From Bryobacterales bacterium (GTDB lineage Bacteria; Acidobacteriota; Terriglobia; Bryobacterales; Bryobacteraceae), in contig JADZGD010000020.1 in the NCBI GenBank assembly GCA_020854055.1, positions 62,001 through 126,000 on the forward strand: a stretch of DNA of 64,000 nucleotides. The letters run 5' to 3'. Below are positions 26,734 to 35,270 of the stretch, piece after piece (position 1 is the first letter of the stretch; each line of letters begins with the position of its first letter). The position numbers and the translations under genes were made by a program. The notes below the pieces were generated by a model, which was not told the DNA's origin, did no database searches, and saw only the letters and a list, made by a program, of their open reading frames with translations.

Positions 26734-28338
26734 GTGGGATTCGCGCGTCTACTCGCCGGCCTCCAACTTGCCGCCGCCTGCTGCGTGCTGGTGGCCGACG
26801 ATGGCGCGTTGAAACTTTTCAAGAAGGGTGAGCAGGCCGAGAAGGCCCATAAAATGGCCCGGGCCTACCTCCTGTATTCCGAGGCGGCGGCACAGGATCC
26901 TTACAATGCCAAGTACTGGCTGCGGGCTCAATCGGTCCGCGTACAGGCGATTCTTGAATCGCCCCCTAAAATTCGCACGAAAGCCGCTCCCGGCACGGAG
27001 CAACTGAAGCCGTTGCCGCCCGGCGAATCCTCGATCTCGAAAAAGGATCTCGAGGAGGCGCGAAAGCCGCAGGCTCCGTTCGAACTCCGGGGGCGCTCCG
27101 GCAGACAGACTTTTCAACTCAAGGGCGACTTCAAAGCACTGTATGAAAAGGTAGCCAAGGCCTTTGGCCTCGATGTCGTCTTCGATGGCGACTACCAGGC
27201 GGGCCAGCCTATCAAGCTGACGATTGAAGATGCCGATTGCCGCGATGCGCTGCTGCAACTGAATGCCGCCACGGACTCGTTCCTGATCCCGATCAGCACC
27301 AAGGTGTTCCTGGTAGCCAAGGATGTGCCGCAGAAGCGAACCGAACTGGAGCCGCACGTCGCGGTGGTGGTTCCAATTCCAGATCCGGTCAGCCTCCAGG
27401 AGGCGCAGGAACTGGCGATGGCCGTGCGCCAGATCATGGAAATCAATAAGTTCCAGTTTGATGGCGCCCAGCGCCTGGCTCTGTTTCGTGATCGCATCTC
27501 GAAGGTTCGCCCGGCGGAGGCGCTCTATGAGCAGTTGCTCCACCCCCGGCCCGATGTGATGGTGGAGGTGGACTTTGTGGAAGTGGACCGGAGCGCATCC
27601 TGGAGCGCGGGGCTGAACCTGCCCCAAACCGTTCCGTTTGTGGCGGTGGGCGACATTCCCAACTACACACCCGCGATCCCGCCCGGTTACGACCGGATTT
27701 ATACGTTTTTCGGAGGCAAGTCTCTGGTGGGGCTCGGTGTCATGCCAGCGCAACTGATGGCCACGATGAGCCGCGGGTTCTCCCGTACGCTGCTGAAGGC
27801 ACGGATTCGCGCGGCCGACGGCCAGCCTGCCACATTCCATGCCGGTGACCGCTACCCGGTTATGACGGCGGGATACTTCGGAGATACGTCGAGTGCCGCG
27901 GGAACCATCTATGCCCCGCCGCCAAGTTTCAACTTCGAGGACCTGGGCCTGTCGATCAAGCTCACGCCACAGGTACACGGTTCCGACGAGGTTTCGCTCG
28001 ACATCGAGGCCGAGTTCAAGGTTCTCGGAGGGCAGTCGCTGAACGGGATTCCTGTGATTTCGAACCGCAAGATCCAGAGCCGTATTCGCTTGAGATCCAA
28101 CGAGTGGGGAATTGTCGCCGGATTGATGAGTTCCAACGACGCGCGGACCATCGCCGGTCTGGCGGGTCTCGCCCAGGTTCCGCTGCTCGGGCCGCTACTG
28201 CGGTCGAACACCAGCGATACCAGCAACACCGACGTGCTGGTGGTTCTCAAGCCGCAGATTCTGGGCATTGCGCCGTCAGACTACGCTACCCGGGCTATCT
28301 GGACCGGTTCGGAAGGGCGTCCGCTGACCGGACTGTAA
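26734..28338 (+). CDS. Secretin-family outer-membrane protein (type II/III secretion or type IV pilus)
   Basis: About 534 residues from the GTG at 26734, chosen because it opens a signal peptide (GFARLLAGLQLAAACCVLVA); no Shine-Dalgarno sequence supports it, and the frame extends upstream to a TTG at 26614. Residues ~20-75 are TPR-like (ALKLFKKGEQAEKAHKMARAYLLYSEAA). Secretin N-domains follow (FDGDYQAGQPIKLTIEDADCRDALLQL; VDFVEVDRSASWSAGLNLP), then the C-terminal beta-barrel domain: FNFEDLGLSIKLTPQVHGSDEVSLDIEAEF and the signature VPLLGPLLRSNTSDTSNTDVLVVLKPQIL. It forms the ring pore for export or pilus passage. Partner AAA+ gene is divergent. Confidence 0.85.
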   Translation: MGFARLLAGLQLAAACCVLVADDGALKLFKKGEQAEKAHKMARAYLLYSEAAAQDPYNAKYWLRAQSVRVQAILESPPKIRTKAAPGTEQLKPLPPGESSISKKDLEEARKPQAPFELRGRSGRQTFQLKGDFKALYEKVAKAFGLDVVFDGDYQAGQPIKLTIEDADCRDALLQLNAATDSFLIPISTKVFLVAKDVPQKRTELEPHVAVVVPIPDPVSLQEAQELAMAVRQIMEINKFQFDGAQRLALFRDRISKVRPAEALYEQLLHPRPDVMVEVDFVEVDRSASWSAGLNLPQTVPFVAVGDIPNYTPAIPPGYDRIYTFFGGKSLVGLGVMPAQLMATMSRGFSRTLLKARIRAADGQPATFHAGDRYPVMTAGYFGDTSSAAGTIYAPPPSFNFEDLGLSIKLTPQVHGSDEVSLDIEAEFKVLGGQSLNGIPVISNRKIQSRIRLRSNEWGIVAGLMSSNDARTIAGLAGLAQVPLLGPLLRSNTSDTSNTDVLVVLKPQILGIAPSDYATRAIWTGSEGRPLTGL

Positions 28339-28372
28339 GCGCTTCGGGCGGGCTTTGCTACGCTAAAGGCTT

Positions 28373-29434
28373 ATGTCCAAGATGTTGGAGGAGATCCGCC
28401 AGCAGCCCGCCGCCTTGGAGCGGACTCTCCGTGAAGAACTGCCCGGCATCGAAGAGCTGAAGGCCAGGCTTGCCGGGCGCCGCCCGCGCCTGATTGTTCT
28501 AGCGGCGAGGGGAACTTCCGACAATGCCGCGCAGTTCGGCCGTTACCTGCTCGAGATTCTGACCGGAATCCCGGTTTCGCTCTCGGCGCCGTCCATTTTT
28601 ACTCTCTATCAGGCGTCGCTTGATCTGCGCGATGTGCTGGCGGTCGCCATCTCGCAATCCGGCGAATCCACCGATACCAACATGGTGCTGGAGCGCGCCC
28701 GGGAGCAGGGCGCATCGACTGTGGGTATCACGAATGAACCGGGGAGCACGCTGGCAAAGCTGGCTGAACACGTCTTTCTGGTTCGCGCCGAGCGGGAGCA
28801 AAGCGTCGCCGCCACCAAGACCTACACCGGCCAGTTGCTGGCCCTGTATCTGATTGCTTATGCGCTGGGGGCCGCGGTGAGCCTGGACGACGTGCGCCGG
28901 ATTCCGGAAGTCGCCGGGGCGGCATTGGAACTGGAACCGCTGATCCGCGCGCGGGCGGGGCGCTACCGTTTCATGGAACGGGCGGTGGTAGTTGGCCGCG
29001 GCCTGAACTACTCCAATACCTTCGAGTTTGCGCTGAAGATGATGGAGACTTCCTACATTGTGGCGGAGCGGTTCTCTTCGGCCGATTTCCTGCATGGTCC
29101 GATTGCGATGGTGGAACAGTCGTTTCCGCTCTTCCTGTTTGCCCCTGGGGGTGTCACCTGGCCGTCGATCAGCGAAATGCTCGACCGCCTGGCGGCGCTG
29201 AAGGCGGAAACCATGGTAATTACCGACCAGGGCAACACCGGGGCGGTTGGCAAGGCAACCCGTTCGGTGGTGATTCCGCGTCTGATCTCGTCGGCCGAAA
29301 CCGTGCCCGAAGACCTGTACACGCCGATTCCATACATTATTCCCGCTCAGCTTTTCGCCGCCTGCCTGGCGGAGGAAAAGGGCCTTGATCCGGATCGGCC
29401 GCGAACATTGAGCAAAGTGACTCGAACGCTCTGA
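28373..29434 (+). CDS. SIS-domain sugar-phosphate aminotransferase/isomerase (GlmS C-half or NagB-II like)
   Basis: A 353-residue cytoplasmic protein with two SIS domains and no glutaminase domain. Motifs: AARGTSDNAAQFGRY, AISQSGESTDT, SVAATKTYTGQL (compare GlmS VASTKAFTTQL), SSADFLHGPIAMVE (compare GlmS HGPLALI) and a C-terminal EEKGLDPDRPRTLSKVTRT matching the GlmS C-tail (..DVDKPRNLAKSVTVE). Without the N-terminal amidotransferase it probably acts as a glucosamine-6-phosphate deaminase (NagB-II) or related ketosugar-phosphate enzyme. A weak TACGCT lies 8 bases upstream of the ATG. Confidence 0.82.
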   Translation: MSKMLEEIRQQPAALERTLREELPGIEELKARLAGRRPRLIVLAARGTSDNAAQFGRYLLEILTGIPVSLSAPSIFTLYQASLDLRDVLAVAISQSGESTDTNMVLERAREQGASTVGITNEPGSTLAKLAEHVFLVRAEREQSVAATKTYTGQLLALYLIAYALGAAVSLDDVRRIPEVAGAALELEPLIRARAGRYRFMERAVVVGRGLNYSNTFEFALKMMETSYIVAERFSSADFLHGPIAMVEQSFPLFLFAPGGVTWPSISEMLDRLAALKAETMVITDQGNTGAVGKATRSVVIPRLISSAETVPEDLYTPIPYIIPAQLFAACLAEEKGLDPDRPRTLSKVTRTL

Positions 29435-29460
29435 CGGCGGGCGTTCCAGATACCCCAAGC

Positions 29461-29466
29461 TACAAT
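29461..29466 (+). promoter_or_regulatory. Candidate -10 element (TACAAT)
   Basis: TACAAT ends 5 bases before the GTG at 29472, which would put transcription start on the start codon. No ribosome-binding site fits in the gap. Confidence 0.4.
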
Positions 29467-29471
29467 AGGGC

Positions 29472-30638
29472 GTGGGTCTGTTCATACTGCGCACGCACCG
29501 GATTGGTGTCGATCTGGCGGCGATTCTGTTGGGTGCGTTGATCCAATATCTCCTGTGCCGGCTGGTCTGGCGATCGATCACTTTGAGTGGGTATCCGGCG
29601 CTGCATCGGGCGGCGAAAATTCTGGCTTTGGTGTCCTTCGCCTGGGTGATACTCAGCCTGAGTCTTGGCGGCCCGGCGCTGGGGACAATTCTTCCGAACC
29701 GTCCTTTTATTACCATGTTGCGAGGCGCCGGCATCGCCTGGGGGATCATGAGCCTGGGCATCGTGCTGGCGCTGGGGCTGCTGCATCTGTTTCCGCCTCA
29801 CAATCCGCAAAGGCGGCGGCTGCTATTGACGGTCAGGGCGGCCGTGGTAGCGGCACCGTCGCTCGCCACCGGCTATGGAACCTTTGTCGAGCGGACGGCC
29901 TTTTCCGTGCATGAGACACCGATCCGGATTCCAGGACTGCCCAAGGATCTGGACGGTCTTCGGCTGGTACAACTCACCGACATCCATTTGAGCCCGTTCT
30001 TGAGCGAGAGGGATCTGGCGCGGGTGGTGGATATGGCCAACGAGACACGGGCCCATGTAGCGCTGGTCACCGGCGACCTGATCACGGCGGCGGGAGATCC
30101 GCTCGCGGCGGCGATCCGGCAAGTGGCGCGGCTAAAGAGCGATGCGGGCATTTGGGGCTGCCTGGGCAATCACGAGATTTACGCCGATTGTGAAGATGAG
30201 GCAACCAGACTGGGGCTGGCCGCGGGAGTGCATTTCCTGCGCCAGCAGGCTCGCCTGTTGCGTTTCGGCAATGCAACTCTGAATCTGGCCGGTGTCGATT
30301 ACCAGCGCTCGTCACACCAGTACCTGGTGGGCGCCGGATCGCTCAAAGCGAATAACGCTTTCAATCTGCTGCTCTCGCACAACCCGGACGTCTTCCCGGT
30401 GGCCGCCCAACAGCAGTGGGATCTGATGCTTAGCGGCCACACGCACGGCGGTCAGATCACCGTGGAAATCCTCGGTAGCCCGATCACTCTGGTCCGGTTG
30501 TTTACGCCCTACATTCGGGGGGTGTATCATCTCGATAATTCCGTCGCCTTTGTTTCCCGTGGAATCGGCACCGTAGGAGTGCCCACTCGCGTGGGCGCGC
30601 CGCCGGAAGTTTCACTGATTCGCCTGTGCGCTATCTGA
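29472..30638 (+). CDS. Membrane-anchored metallophosphoesterase (YkuE/YaeI-like)
   Basis: A 388-residue protein starting at GTG. Four hydrophobic segments occupy residues ~10-130 (VDLAAILLGALIQYLLC; ILALVSFAWVILSLSL; GAGIAWGIMSLGIVLALGLL; LLLTVRAAVVAAPSLATGYG). The soluble C-terminal half carries all phosphoesterase motifs: LTDIHLS, VTGDLIT, GNHEIY, LSHNPDVF and SGHTHGGQ. The family cleaves phosphodiesters or lipid-linked phosphates (UDP-diacylglucosamine-type hydrolysis has been described) at the membrane. The last 13 bases overlap the next phosphoesterase gene. Confidence 0.88.
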   Translation: MGLFILRTHRIGVDLAAILLGALIQYLLCRLVWRSITLSGYPALHRAAKILALVSFAWVILSLSLGGPALGTILPNRPFITMLRGAGIAWGIMSLGIVLALGLLHLFPPHNPQRRRLLLTVRAAVVAAPSLATGYGTFVERTAFSVHETPIRIPGLPKDLDGLRLVQLTDIHLSPFLSERDLARVVDMANETRAHVALVTGDLITAAGDPLAAAIRQVARLKSDAGIWGCLGNHEIYADCEDEATRLGLAAGVHFLRQQARLLRFGNATLNLAGVDYQRSSHQYLVGAGSLKANNAFNLLLSHNPDVFPVAAQQQWDLMLSGHTHGGQITVEILGSPITLVRLFTPYIRGVYHLDNSVAFVSRGIGTVGVPTRVGAPPEVSLIRLCAI

Positions 30639-31366
30639 TCATTAGCGACTTGCACGCGAACTGGCACGCCCTCCAGGCCGTGCTGAACGCCGCCAGCGGC
30701 GATTGGGACTCTATCGTCTGTTGCGGCGACATTGTCGGCTACGGAGCTGCGCCCAACGAGGTGGTGGACTGGGTTCGCGCCAATGTGCGGACCATTGTGC
30801 GCGGCAACCACGACAGGACCGCGGTAGACATCGAGAACATGGAGTGGTTCAACGCCGCGGCGCGCGATGCGATGAAATGGACAGCCGGCGAGCTTAGCGC
30901 CGGCAACCTCGAGTATCTACGGCTCCTGCCAAAGGGCCCGATTTGTGAAAATGGTTTTGAGGTCCTTCACGGCTCGCCCGTAGACGAGGATGAGTACTTA
31001 ACCAACCCACGCGAGATCGGCATGATGATACCGTATCTCGATCGAAGCCTGGCCTTCTTTGGCCACACGCACTTGCAGGGGACGTTTGAAAGCCGCCGCA
31101 CCGTCACGCGGGAGATCAGTAAACCGGCCGGGGCCGAGACCGAGGTGATCGTCGATCTCGACGATTCAGCCTGGTATATGGTGAACCCGGGCAGCGCGGG
31201 GCAACCGCGGGACTTTGACCGGCGGGCGGCGTATGCGCTGTTGTCTACCGAATCGCGTCAGGTTCGAATGCTCCGCGTCGAGTACGACATCGCCGGAGCC
31301 CAGGCTGCAATCCGGCGCGCCGGGCTGCCCGAACCGCTGGCCGTACGGCTTGGCTTGGGCCGCTGA
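30626..31366 (+). CDS. Cytoplasmic metallophosphoesterase (YfcE/MJ0936-like phosphodiesterase)
   Basis: A 246-residue protein from a GTG inside the preceding gene's end. Motifs: YLIISDLHANWHAL (metal-binding Asp and His), CCGDIVGYGAAPNEVVDWVR, VRGNHDRTA, VLHGSP and FFGHTHLQG. VNPGSAGQPRD near the C-terminus is diagnostic of the YfcE/MJ0936 group. It has no signal peptide, so it acts on cytoplasmic phosphodiesters such as cyclic nucleotides or di-nucleotides. Overlap with the membrane phosphoesterase indicates translational coupling. Confidence 0.88.
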   Translation: MRYLIISDLHANWHALQAVLNAASGDWDSIVCCGDIVGYGAAPNEVVDWVRANVRTIVRGNHDRTAVDIENMEWFNAAARDAMKWTAGELSAGNLEYLRLLPKGPICENGFEVLHGSPVDEDEYLTNPREIGMMIPYLDRSLAFFGHTHLQGTFESRRTVTREISKPAGAETEVIVDLDDSAWYMVNPGSAGQPRDFDRRAAYALLSTESRQVRMLRVEYDIAGAQAAIRRAGLPEPLAVRLGLGR

Positions 31367-31404
31367 GCCTCGGCCTGCATGCTACCATTGTGACGCTATT
31401 GGCC

Positions 31405-32190
31405 ATGCGTATTGATGGGAAGGTTGTTCTGATTACTGGCGCGTCGCAAGGAATTGGGGCCGCTTGCGCCGCCGAATTCGGGCGGCGAGGGGCGCTGCTG
31501 GCGCTCACCGGCCGCTCGCGGGAACGCCTGGAGAATGTTGCCCGTACTGGCGACCTGACCGTTTCGGGAGATATCACCAGCAGTGAATTCCGCGCCGAAC
31601 TGGCCCGGAAGACGATCGAGCGGTTTGGCCACATCGATATTCTGGTTAACTGCGCCGGAGCGGGGCTCTACGCGCCGGTCTGGCAGGTGGATCAAGACCG
31701 GCTGCGAGCTCTGTTCGATCTGAATCTGCTGGCGCCGATCGGCCTGATCGGGCTGATCGCGCCTGTCATGCGCCGGCAACGTAGCGGTATGATCGTCAAT
31801 ATCAGCTCGCTCGCCGGTAAAGTGACCTTGCCGTGGTTTGCGCTTTACTCGGCGTCGAAGTTTGCGGTCGGGTCTGTGAGCGACGGTCTGCGCATGGAGT
31901 TAAAGCGGGACGGTGTCCATGTCATGACGGTGTGTCCGGGCTATGTCCGCACGGCGTTTCAGGAGAATGTTCTCGCCGGCGAGGTGCCGGAATCGGTCAA
32001 GAGCCACCAGCATATGGCTATCACGGCCGAAGCGTGCGCGCGCGCCATTGCCCGTGGCGTTGAGAAGAATCGGCGGACTCTTGTTGTTCCGCGAGCCGGC
32101 TGGTTGCTGATCGCCGCCGCACGTCTGTTTCCCCGGCTGGTGGATTCATTGCTTGTGCGCGCCTACGGGCAAGGGACGCCGGGATCATGA
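31405..32190 (+). CDS. Short-chain dehydrogenase/reductase
   Basis: A 261-residue classical SDR. The ATG at 31405 places IDGKVVLITGASQGIGAACA at the normal distance; an upstream in-frame GTG at 31390 would add 5 residues. Cofactor motif TGASQGIG, NCAG, catalytic Ser in VNISSLAGK and the YxxxK motif (YSASK), followed by VCPGYVRT. NAD(P)-dependent reduction of an unknown substrate, often a ketone or acyl chain. TACCAT lies at 31383-31388. The stop overlaps the ATG of aroK. Confidence 0.9.
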   Translation: MRIDGKVVLITGASQGIGAACAAEFGRRGALLALTGRSRERLENVARTGDLTVSGDITSSEFRAELARKTIERFGHIDILVNCAGAGLYAPVWQVDQDRLRALFDLNLLAPIGLIGLIAPVMRRQRSGMIVNISSLAGKVTLPWFALYSASKFAVGSVSDGLRMELKRDGVHVMTVCPGYVRTAFQENVLAGEVPESVKSHQHMAITAEACARAIARGVEKNRRTLVVPRAGWLLIAAARLFPRLVDSLLVRAYGQGTPGS

Positions 32191-32720
32191 ACCTGCTGCT
32201 CAAGCGCACGCCGGGAATCTACCTGGTCGGCTTCATGGGCGCCGGTAAGACCACCATCGGCCGCCGGCTGGCAGCGCGGCTCGGCTGGAGCTTCGTGGAC
32301 CTGGACCTCGACATTGAATGCTGCGCGGCCCAACGGATCTCTGAAATTTTTGAACAGCAGGGGGAAGCCAGGTTCCGGGAGTTGGAGCATGAAGCGCTGA
32401 AGAAACGTGTGCAGGCCATTTCCGCGGGTTCGGCGACGGTGCTGGCGCTCGGTGGAGGAGCCTTCGCCGAACCGCGCACTGCCGCGCTCCTCGAAGATCA
32501 CGGAGCCACCATCTGGCTTGATTGCCCGTTTGACAAGGTTCAGGAACGGGTGGCGAGAACTTCACACCGTCCGTTGGCGCGAGATCCGGTACGCTTCCGC
32601 CAGCTTTACGAGGAACGGCTTGAGACATACCGCCGCGCCGATTACCGTGTTCCGATTGAAACCGACGAGTGCAGCGAGACGGTGGATCGTATTCTCCGTC
32701 TGCCCCTGTTCCGGCAATGA
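32187..32720 (+). CDS. aroK: Shikimate kinase
   Basis: A 177-residue kinase that phosphorylates shikimate with ATP in aromatic amino-acid synthesis. P-loop GFMGAGKT (~15-22), shikimate-binding Asp in FVDLDLDIE, RFRELEHEAL with the substrate Arg, the LALGGGAF loop, the lid segment RPLA and RLETYRRADYRV near the end. The ATG overlaps the SDR stop and the stop overlaps the glycerate kinase ATG (ATGA), giving a three-gene coupled unit. Confidence 0.94.
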   Translation: MNLLLKRTPGIYLVGFMGAGKTTIGRRLAARLGWSFVDLDLDIECCAAQRISEIFEQQGEARFRELEHEALKKRVQAISAGSATVLALGGGAFAEPRTAALLEDHGATIWLDCPFDKVQERVARTSHRPLARDPVRFRQLYEERLETYRRADYRVPIETDECSETVDRILRLPLFRQ

Positions 32721-34048
32721 CACGCCAACATCGCCACGCACTGCGCATCTTCCGCACCGCGCTCAAGGCGGCCGATCCGGTAGAGGCCGTCCGCCGCAGC
32801 CTGCGCCTGCACGGGAATACATTGATGGTGGGGGCGCGCCGCTACTACCTGGGATCCTTTGAGCGGATTCTGGTGGTAGGGGCCGGCAAGGCCGGCGCCA
32901 CCATGGCCAGCGCCGTGGAGCACGTGCTTGGGCGGAGGATCACCGCGGGCCTTATCAATACCAAGTACCAACACACCGCCCGGCTGCGGCGCATCGAGTT
33001 GAACGAATGTGGCCACCCCGTGCCGGACGAAAACGGTGTGGCTGGCGCCCGGCGCATCGCCGAGTTAGCCCGCGGCGCTGGCCCGCACGACTTGGTGTTG
33101 TGCCTCATTTCGGGAGGCGCTTCGGCCCTTATGCCGCTGCCGGCCGGGCCCATCACGCTGGAGGAGAAACAGCAGGTAACCCGGCTGCTGCTGCGGTCGG
33201 GTGCCAACATTCACGAGATAAACGCCGTGCGCAAGCACCTGTCGGCCATCAAAGGCGGCCAACTGGCCCGGCTTGCGGCGCCGGCGACGGTGGTAGCGCT
33301 GATGCTTTCCGATGTGATTGGCGACGATTTGGACGTGATCGGCTCGGGGCCGACGGCGCCCGACGCGTCGACGTTCCAGCGGGCGCGGTCAATCCTGGCG
33401 AAGTACGCGCTGATGGATCAGGCGCCGGCGGCAGTGATTGAGCGCCTGCGCGCTGGCGAGGCCGGCCTGATTCCGGAGACGCCGAAGGCGGGCGAGGCGC
33501 TATTTCACCGTGTTCAGAACGTTGTGGTGGGCAGCAACCGGCTGGCAGTGAATGCCGCGGCGCTGCAAGCGAGGCAATTGGGCTACCGGCCGCTGGTGCT
33601 TTCCACTTTGGTGGAAGGGGAGACGCGCGAGATCGCGCGCATGCACGCCGCGATCGCCCGGGAAGTGAAACTCAGCGGACGCCCGGTTAAACCACCGGCC
33701 TGCATTCTGTCGGGCGGCGAAACCACCGTGACGGTGAAAGGCGACGGCAAAGGAGGCCGCAATCAGGAGTTCGCGTTGGCCGCGGCCATCGAACTGGCGG
33801 GCGTGGACGCCGTGACCGTGCTCAGCGCGGGAACCGACGGCACCGACGGACCAACGGATGCCGCCGGAGCCATCGCCGATGGCGAAACCCTGGCGCGCGC
33901 GCGCAAGCTGGATCTTGAAGCGGTCCGCCACCTGGCCGAGAACAACGCCTACCCGTTTTTCGACGCCCTGGGGGATCTGGTTTGCACCGGGCCTACAGGC
34001 ACGAACGTGATGGATGTGATGCTGGTGTTGGTGGGCTGTCCCGCCTGA
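32717..34048 (+). CDS. Glycerate 2-kinase, DUF4147/GckA type
   Basis: A 443-residue protein of the MOFRL/DUF4147 family. The ATG at 32717 overlaps the aroK stop. Motifs: VVGAGKAGATMA, CGHPVPDENGVAGARRI, LCLISGGASALMPLP, EINAVRKHLSAIKGGQLA, SDVIGDDLDVIGSGPT, CILSGGETTVTVKGDGKGGRNQEFALAAA and the C-terminal AGTDGTDGPTDAAGAIAD and GPTGTNVMDVML. It phosphorylates D-glycerate at C2, a step in glyoxylate, serine or sugar-acid use. A 9-bp inverted repeat follows the stop. Confidence 0.93.
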   Translation: MTRQHRHALRIFRTALKAADPVEAVRRSLRLHGNTLMVGARRYYLGSFERILVVGAGKAGATMASAVEHVLGRRITAGLINTKYQHTARLRRIELNECGHPVPDENGVAGARRIAELARGAGPHDLVLCLISGGASALMPLPAGPITLEEKQQVTRLLLRSGANIHEINAVRKHLSAIKGGQLARLAAPATVVALMLSDVIGDDLDVIGSGPTAPDASTFQRARSILAKYALMDQAPAAVIERLRAGEAGLIPETPKAGEALFHRVQNVVVGSNRLAVNAAALQARQLGYRPLVLSTLVEGETREIARMHAAIAREVKLSGRPVKPPACILSGGETTVTVKGDGKGGRNQEFALAAAIELAGVDAVTVLSAGTDGTDGPTDAAGAIADGETLARARKLDLEAVRHLAENNAYPFFDALGDLVCTGPTGTNVMDVMLVLVGCPA

Positions 34049-34079
34049 CGCGGCGGCCACGGCGCCGGGAGGGACAGCC
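34034..34079. terminator. Inverted repeat between convergent genes, possible terminator
   Basis: GGCTGTCCC at 34034-34042 is repeated exactly in reverse complement (GGGACAGCC) at 34071-34079, with a GC-rich loop of 28 bases that itself contains GGCGGCC and GGCGCC. The 5' arm lies in the last codons of the glycerate kinase gene. No T-run follows on either strand, so it is not a classical intrinsic terminator, but its place between convergent genes fits transcript separation. Confidence 0.4.
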
Positions 34080-34085
34080 GGAAGG

Positions 34086-35270
34086 CTAATACTTGGGCAC
34101 GTTGGGGTCGACCTTGTCGCTCCAGGAGAGAATCCCGCCCACCATGTTACGGACATTCCCGAATCCCGACTGCTTTAGCAACGCCACCGCTTTTGCGCTG
34201 CGGCCGCCCATCTTGCAATAGCAGACGATGTCGTCGCCGGGATTGAGTTCTTTGACCCGCCGGGGCAATTCGCCCAGTGGAATCAGCCTGGCGGTGGGAA
34301 TGTTGCCGATTCGGAATTCGTGCGGCTCGCGCACGTCCACCAGCACGAAGCCGTCGCCGCGATCGAGCCTCGCCTTCACTTCGACCGGGTCGATCTCGTC
34401 CGGACCGAGCGTAGATTGCTGGGGCTGGTCCGCCGGCGCCTGCCGCGGCACTCCGCAGAACTCGTGATAATCGATCAGTCTGGTAATCGTCCGATTCTCA
34501 CCGCAGGCCGGGCACTCCGGATTCTTGCGTAGCTTCAACTCGCGAAAGCGCATGGCCAGTGCATCGTAAAGCAGCAGCCGGCCCACCAACGGCTCCCCCA
34601 CGCCCAGGATCAATTTGACCGCCTCGGTGGCCTGAATCAGTCCGATGGTGCCGGGAAGGATGCCCAGCACGCCACCCTCGGCGCAACTGGGAACCAGGCC
34701 CGGCGGCGGCGGCTCGGGAAACAGGCAGCGGTAACATGGACCATCCTCGGTGGCAAACACGGTGGCTTGGCCCTCGAACCGGAAAATGGAGCCGAAAACG
34801 TTGGGCTTGCCCAAAAGTACGCAGGCATCATTCACCAGGTAGCGCGTGGGGAAATTATCTGTCCCGTCGATCACGATGTCGTAATCGGCCAGGATCTCCA
34901 GGGCATTCTCGCTGGTGAGGGCGGTTTCGTACTTGTCGATTCGCAGCAATGGGTTGATATCAAGCATCGACTCGGCAGCCGAATCGAGCTTCTTCTTGCC
35001 CACATCCTTGGTGCCGTGAATCACCTGGCGCTGGAGGTTGGTAAAGTCGACAACGTCGAAATCGACCAGCCCGATACGGCCCACTCCGGCCGCCGCCAGA
35101 TAGAGGCCCAGCGGGGCGCCGAGCCCGCCGGCGCCAATCAGCAACACCTTGGCGGCTTTCAGCTTGAGCTGGCCGTCCATGCCCACTTCGGGCATGATCA
35201 GATGGCGGCTATAGCGGAGGATCTCGTCTTTGGAGAGAGAGGCTGCCGGGGTTTCGGTTTCAACCAGCAT
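34086..35270 (-). CDS. moeZ: MoeZ/MoeB-type adenylyltransferase with C-terminal rhodanese domain
   Basis: A 394-residue activating and sulfurating enzyme. The ThiF/MoeB domain (~12-260) has the ATP loop IGAGGLGAPLGLYLAAAGVG, the DxFT region VVDFTNLQRQVIHG, the adenylate site DGTDNFPTRYLVNDA and zinc cysteines in CYRCLFP and CPACGEN. A rhodanese domain (~285-390) has VDVREPHEF and the active-site loop CYCKMGGRSA. It adenylates the C-terminal Gly of CysO and converts it to a thiocarboxylate. The ATG overlaps the 3' end of cysO by 11 bases. Confidence 0.92.
   Translation of the reverse strand: MLVETETPAASLSKDEILRYSRHLIMPEVGMDGQLKLKAAKVLLIGAGGLGAPLGLYLAAAGVGRIGLVDFDVVDFTNLQRQVIHGTKDVGKKKLDSAAESMLDINPLLRIDKYETALTSENALEILADYDIVIDGTDNFPTRYLVNDACVLLGKPNVFGSIFRFEGQATVFATEDGPCYRCLFPEPPPPGLVPSCAEGGVLGILPGTIGLIQATEAVKLILGVGEPLVGRLLLYDALAMRFRELKLRKNPECPACGENRTITRLIDYHEFCGVPRQAPADQPQQSTLGPDEIDPVEVKARLDRGDGFVLVDVREPHEFRIGNIPTARLIPLGELPRRVKELNPGDDIVCYCKMGGRSAKAVALLKQSGFGNVRNMVGGILSWSDKVDPNVPKY

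Noticed and set aside
26749..27978. 409-codon minus-strand frame opposite the secretin gene
   Set aside because: The plus strand encodes a clear secretin; the antisense product has no domain and an odd composition.
28499..29761. 420-codon minus-strand frame
   Set aside because: It spans two unrelated plus-strand genes with strong motifs, so it is a shadow.
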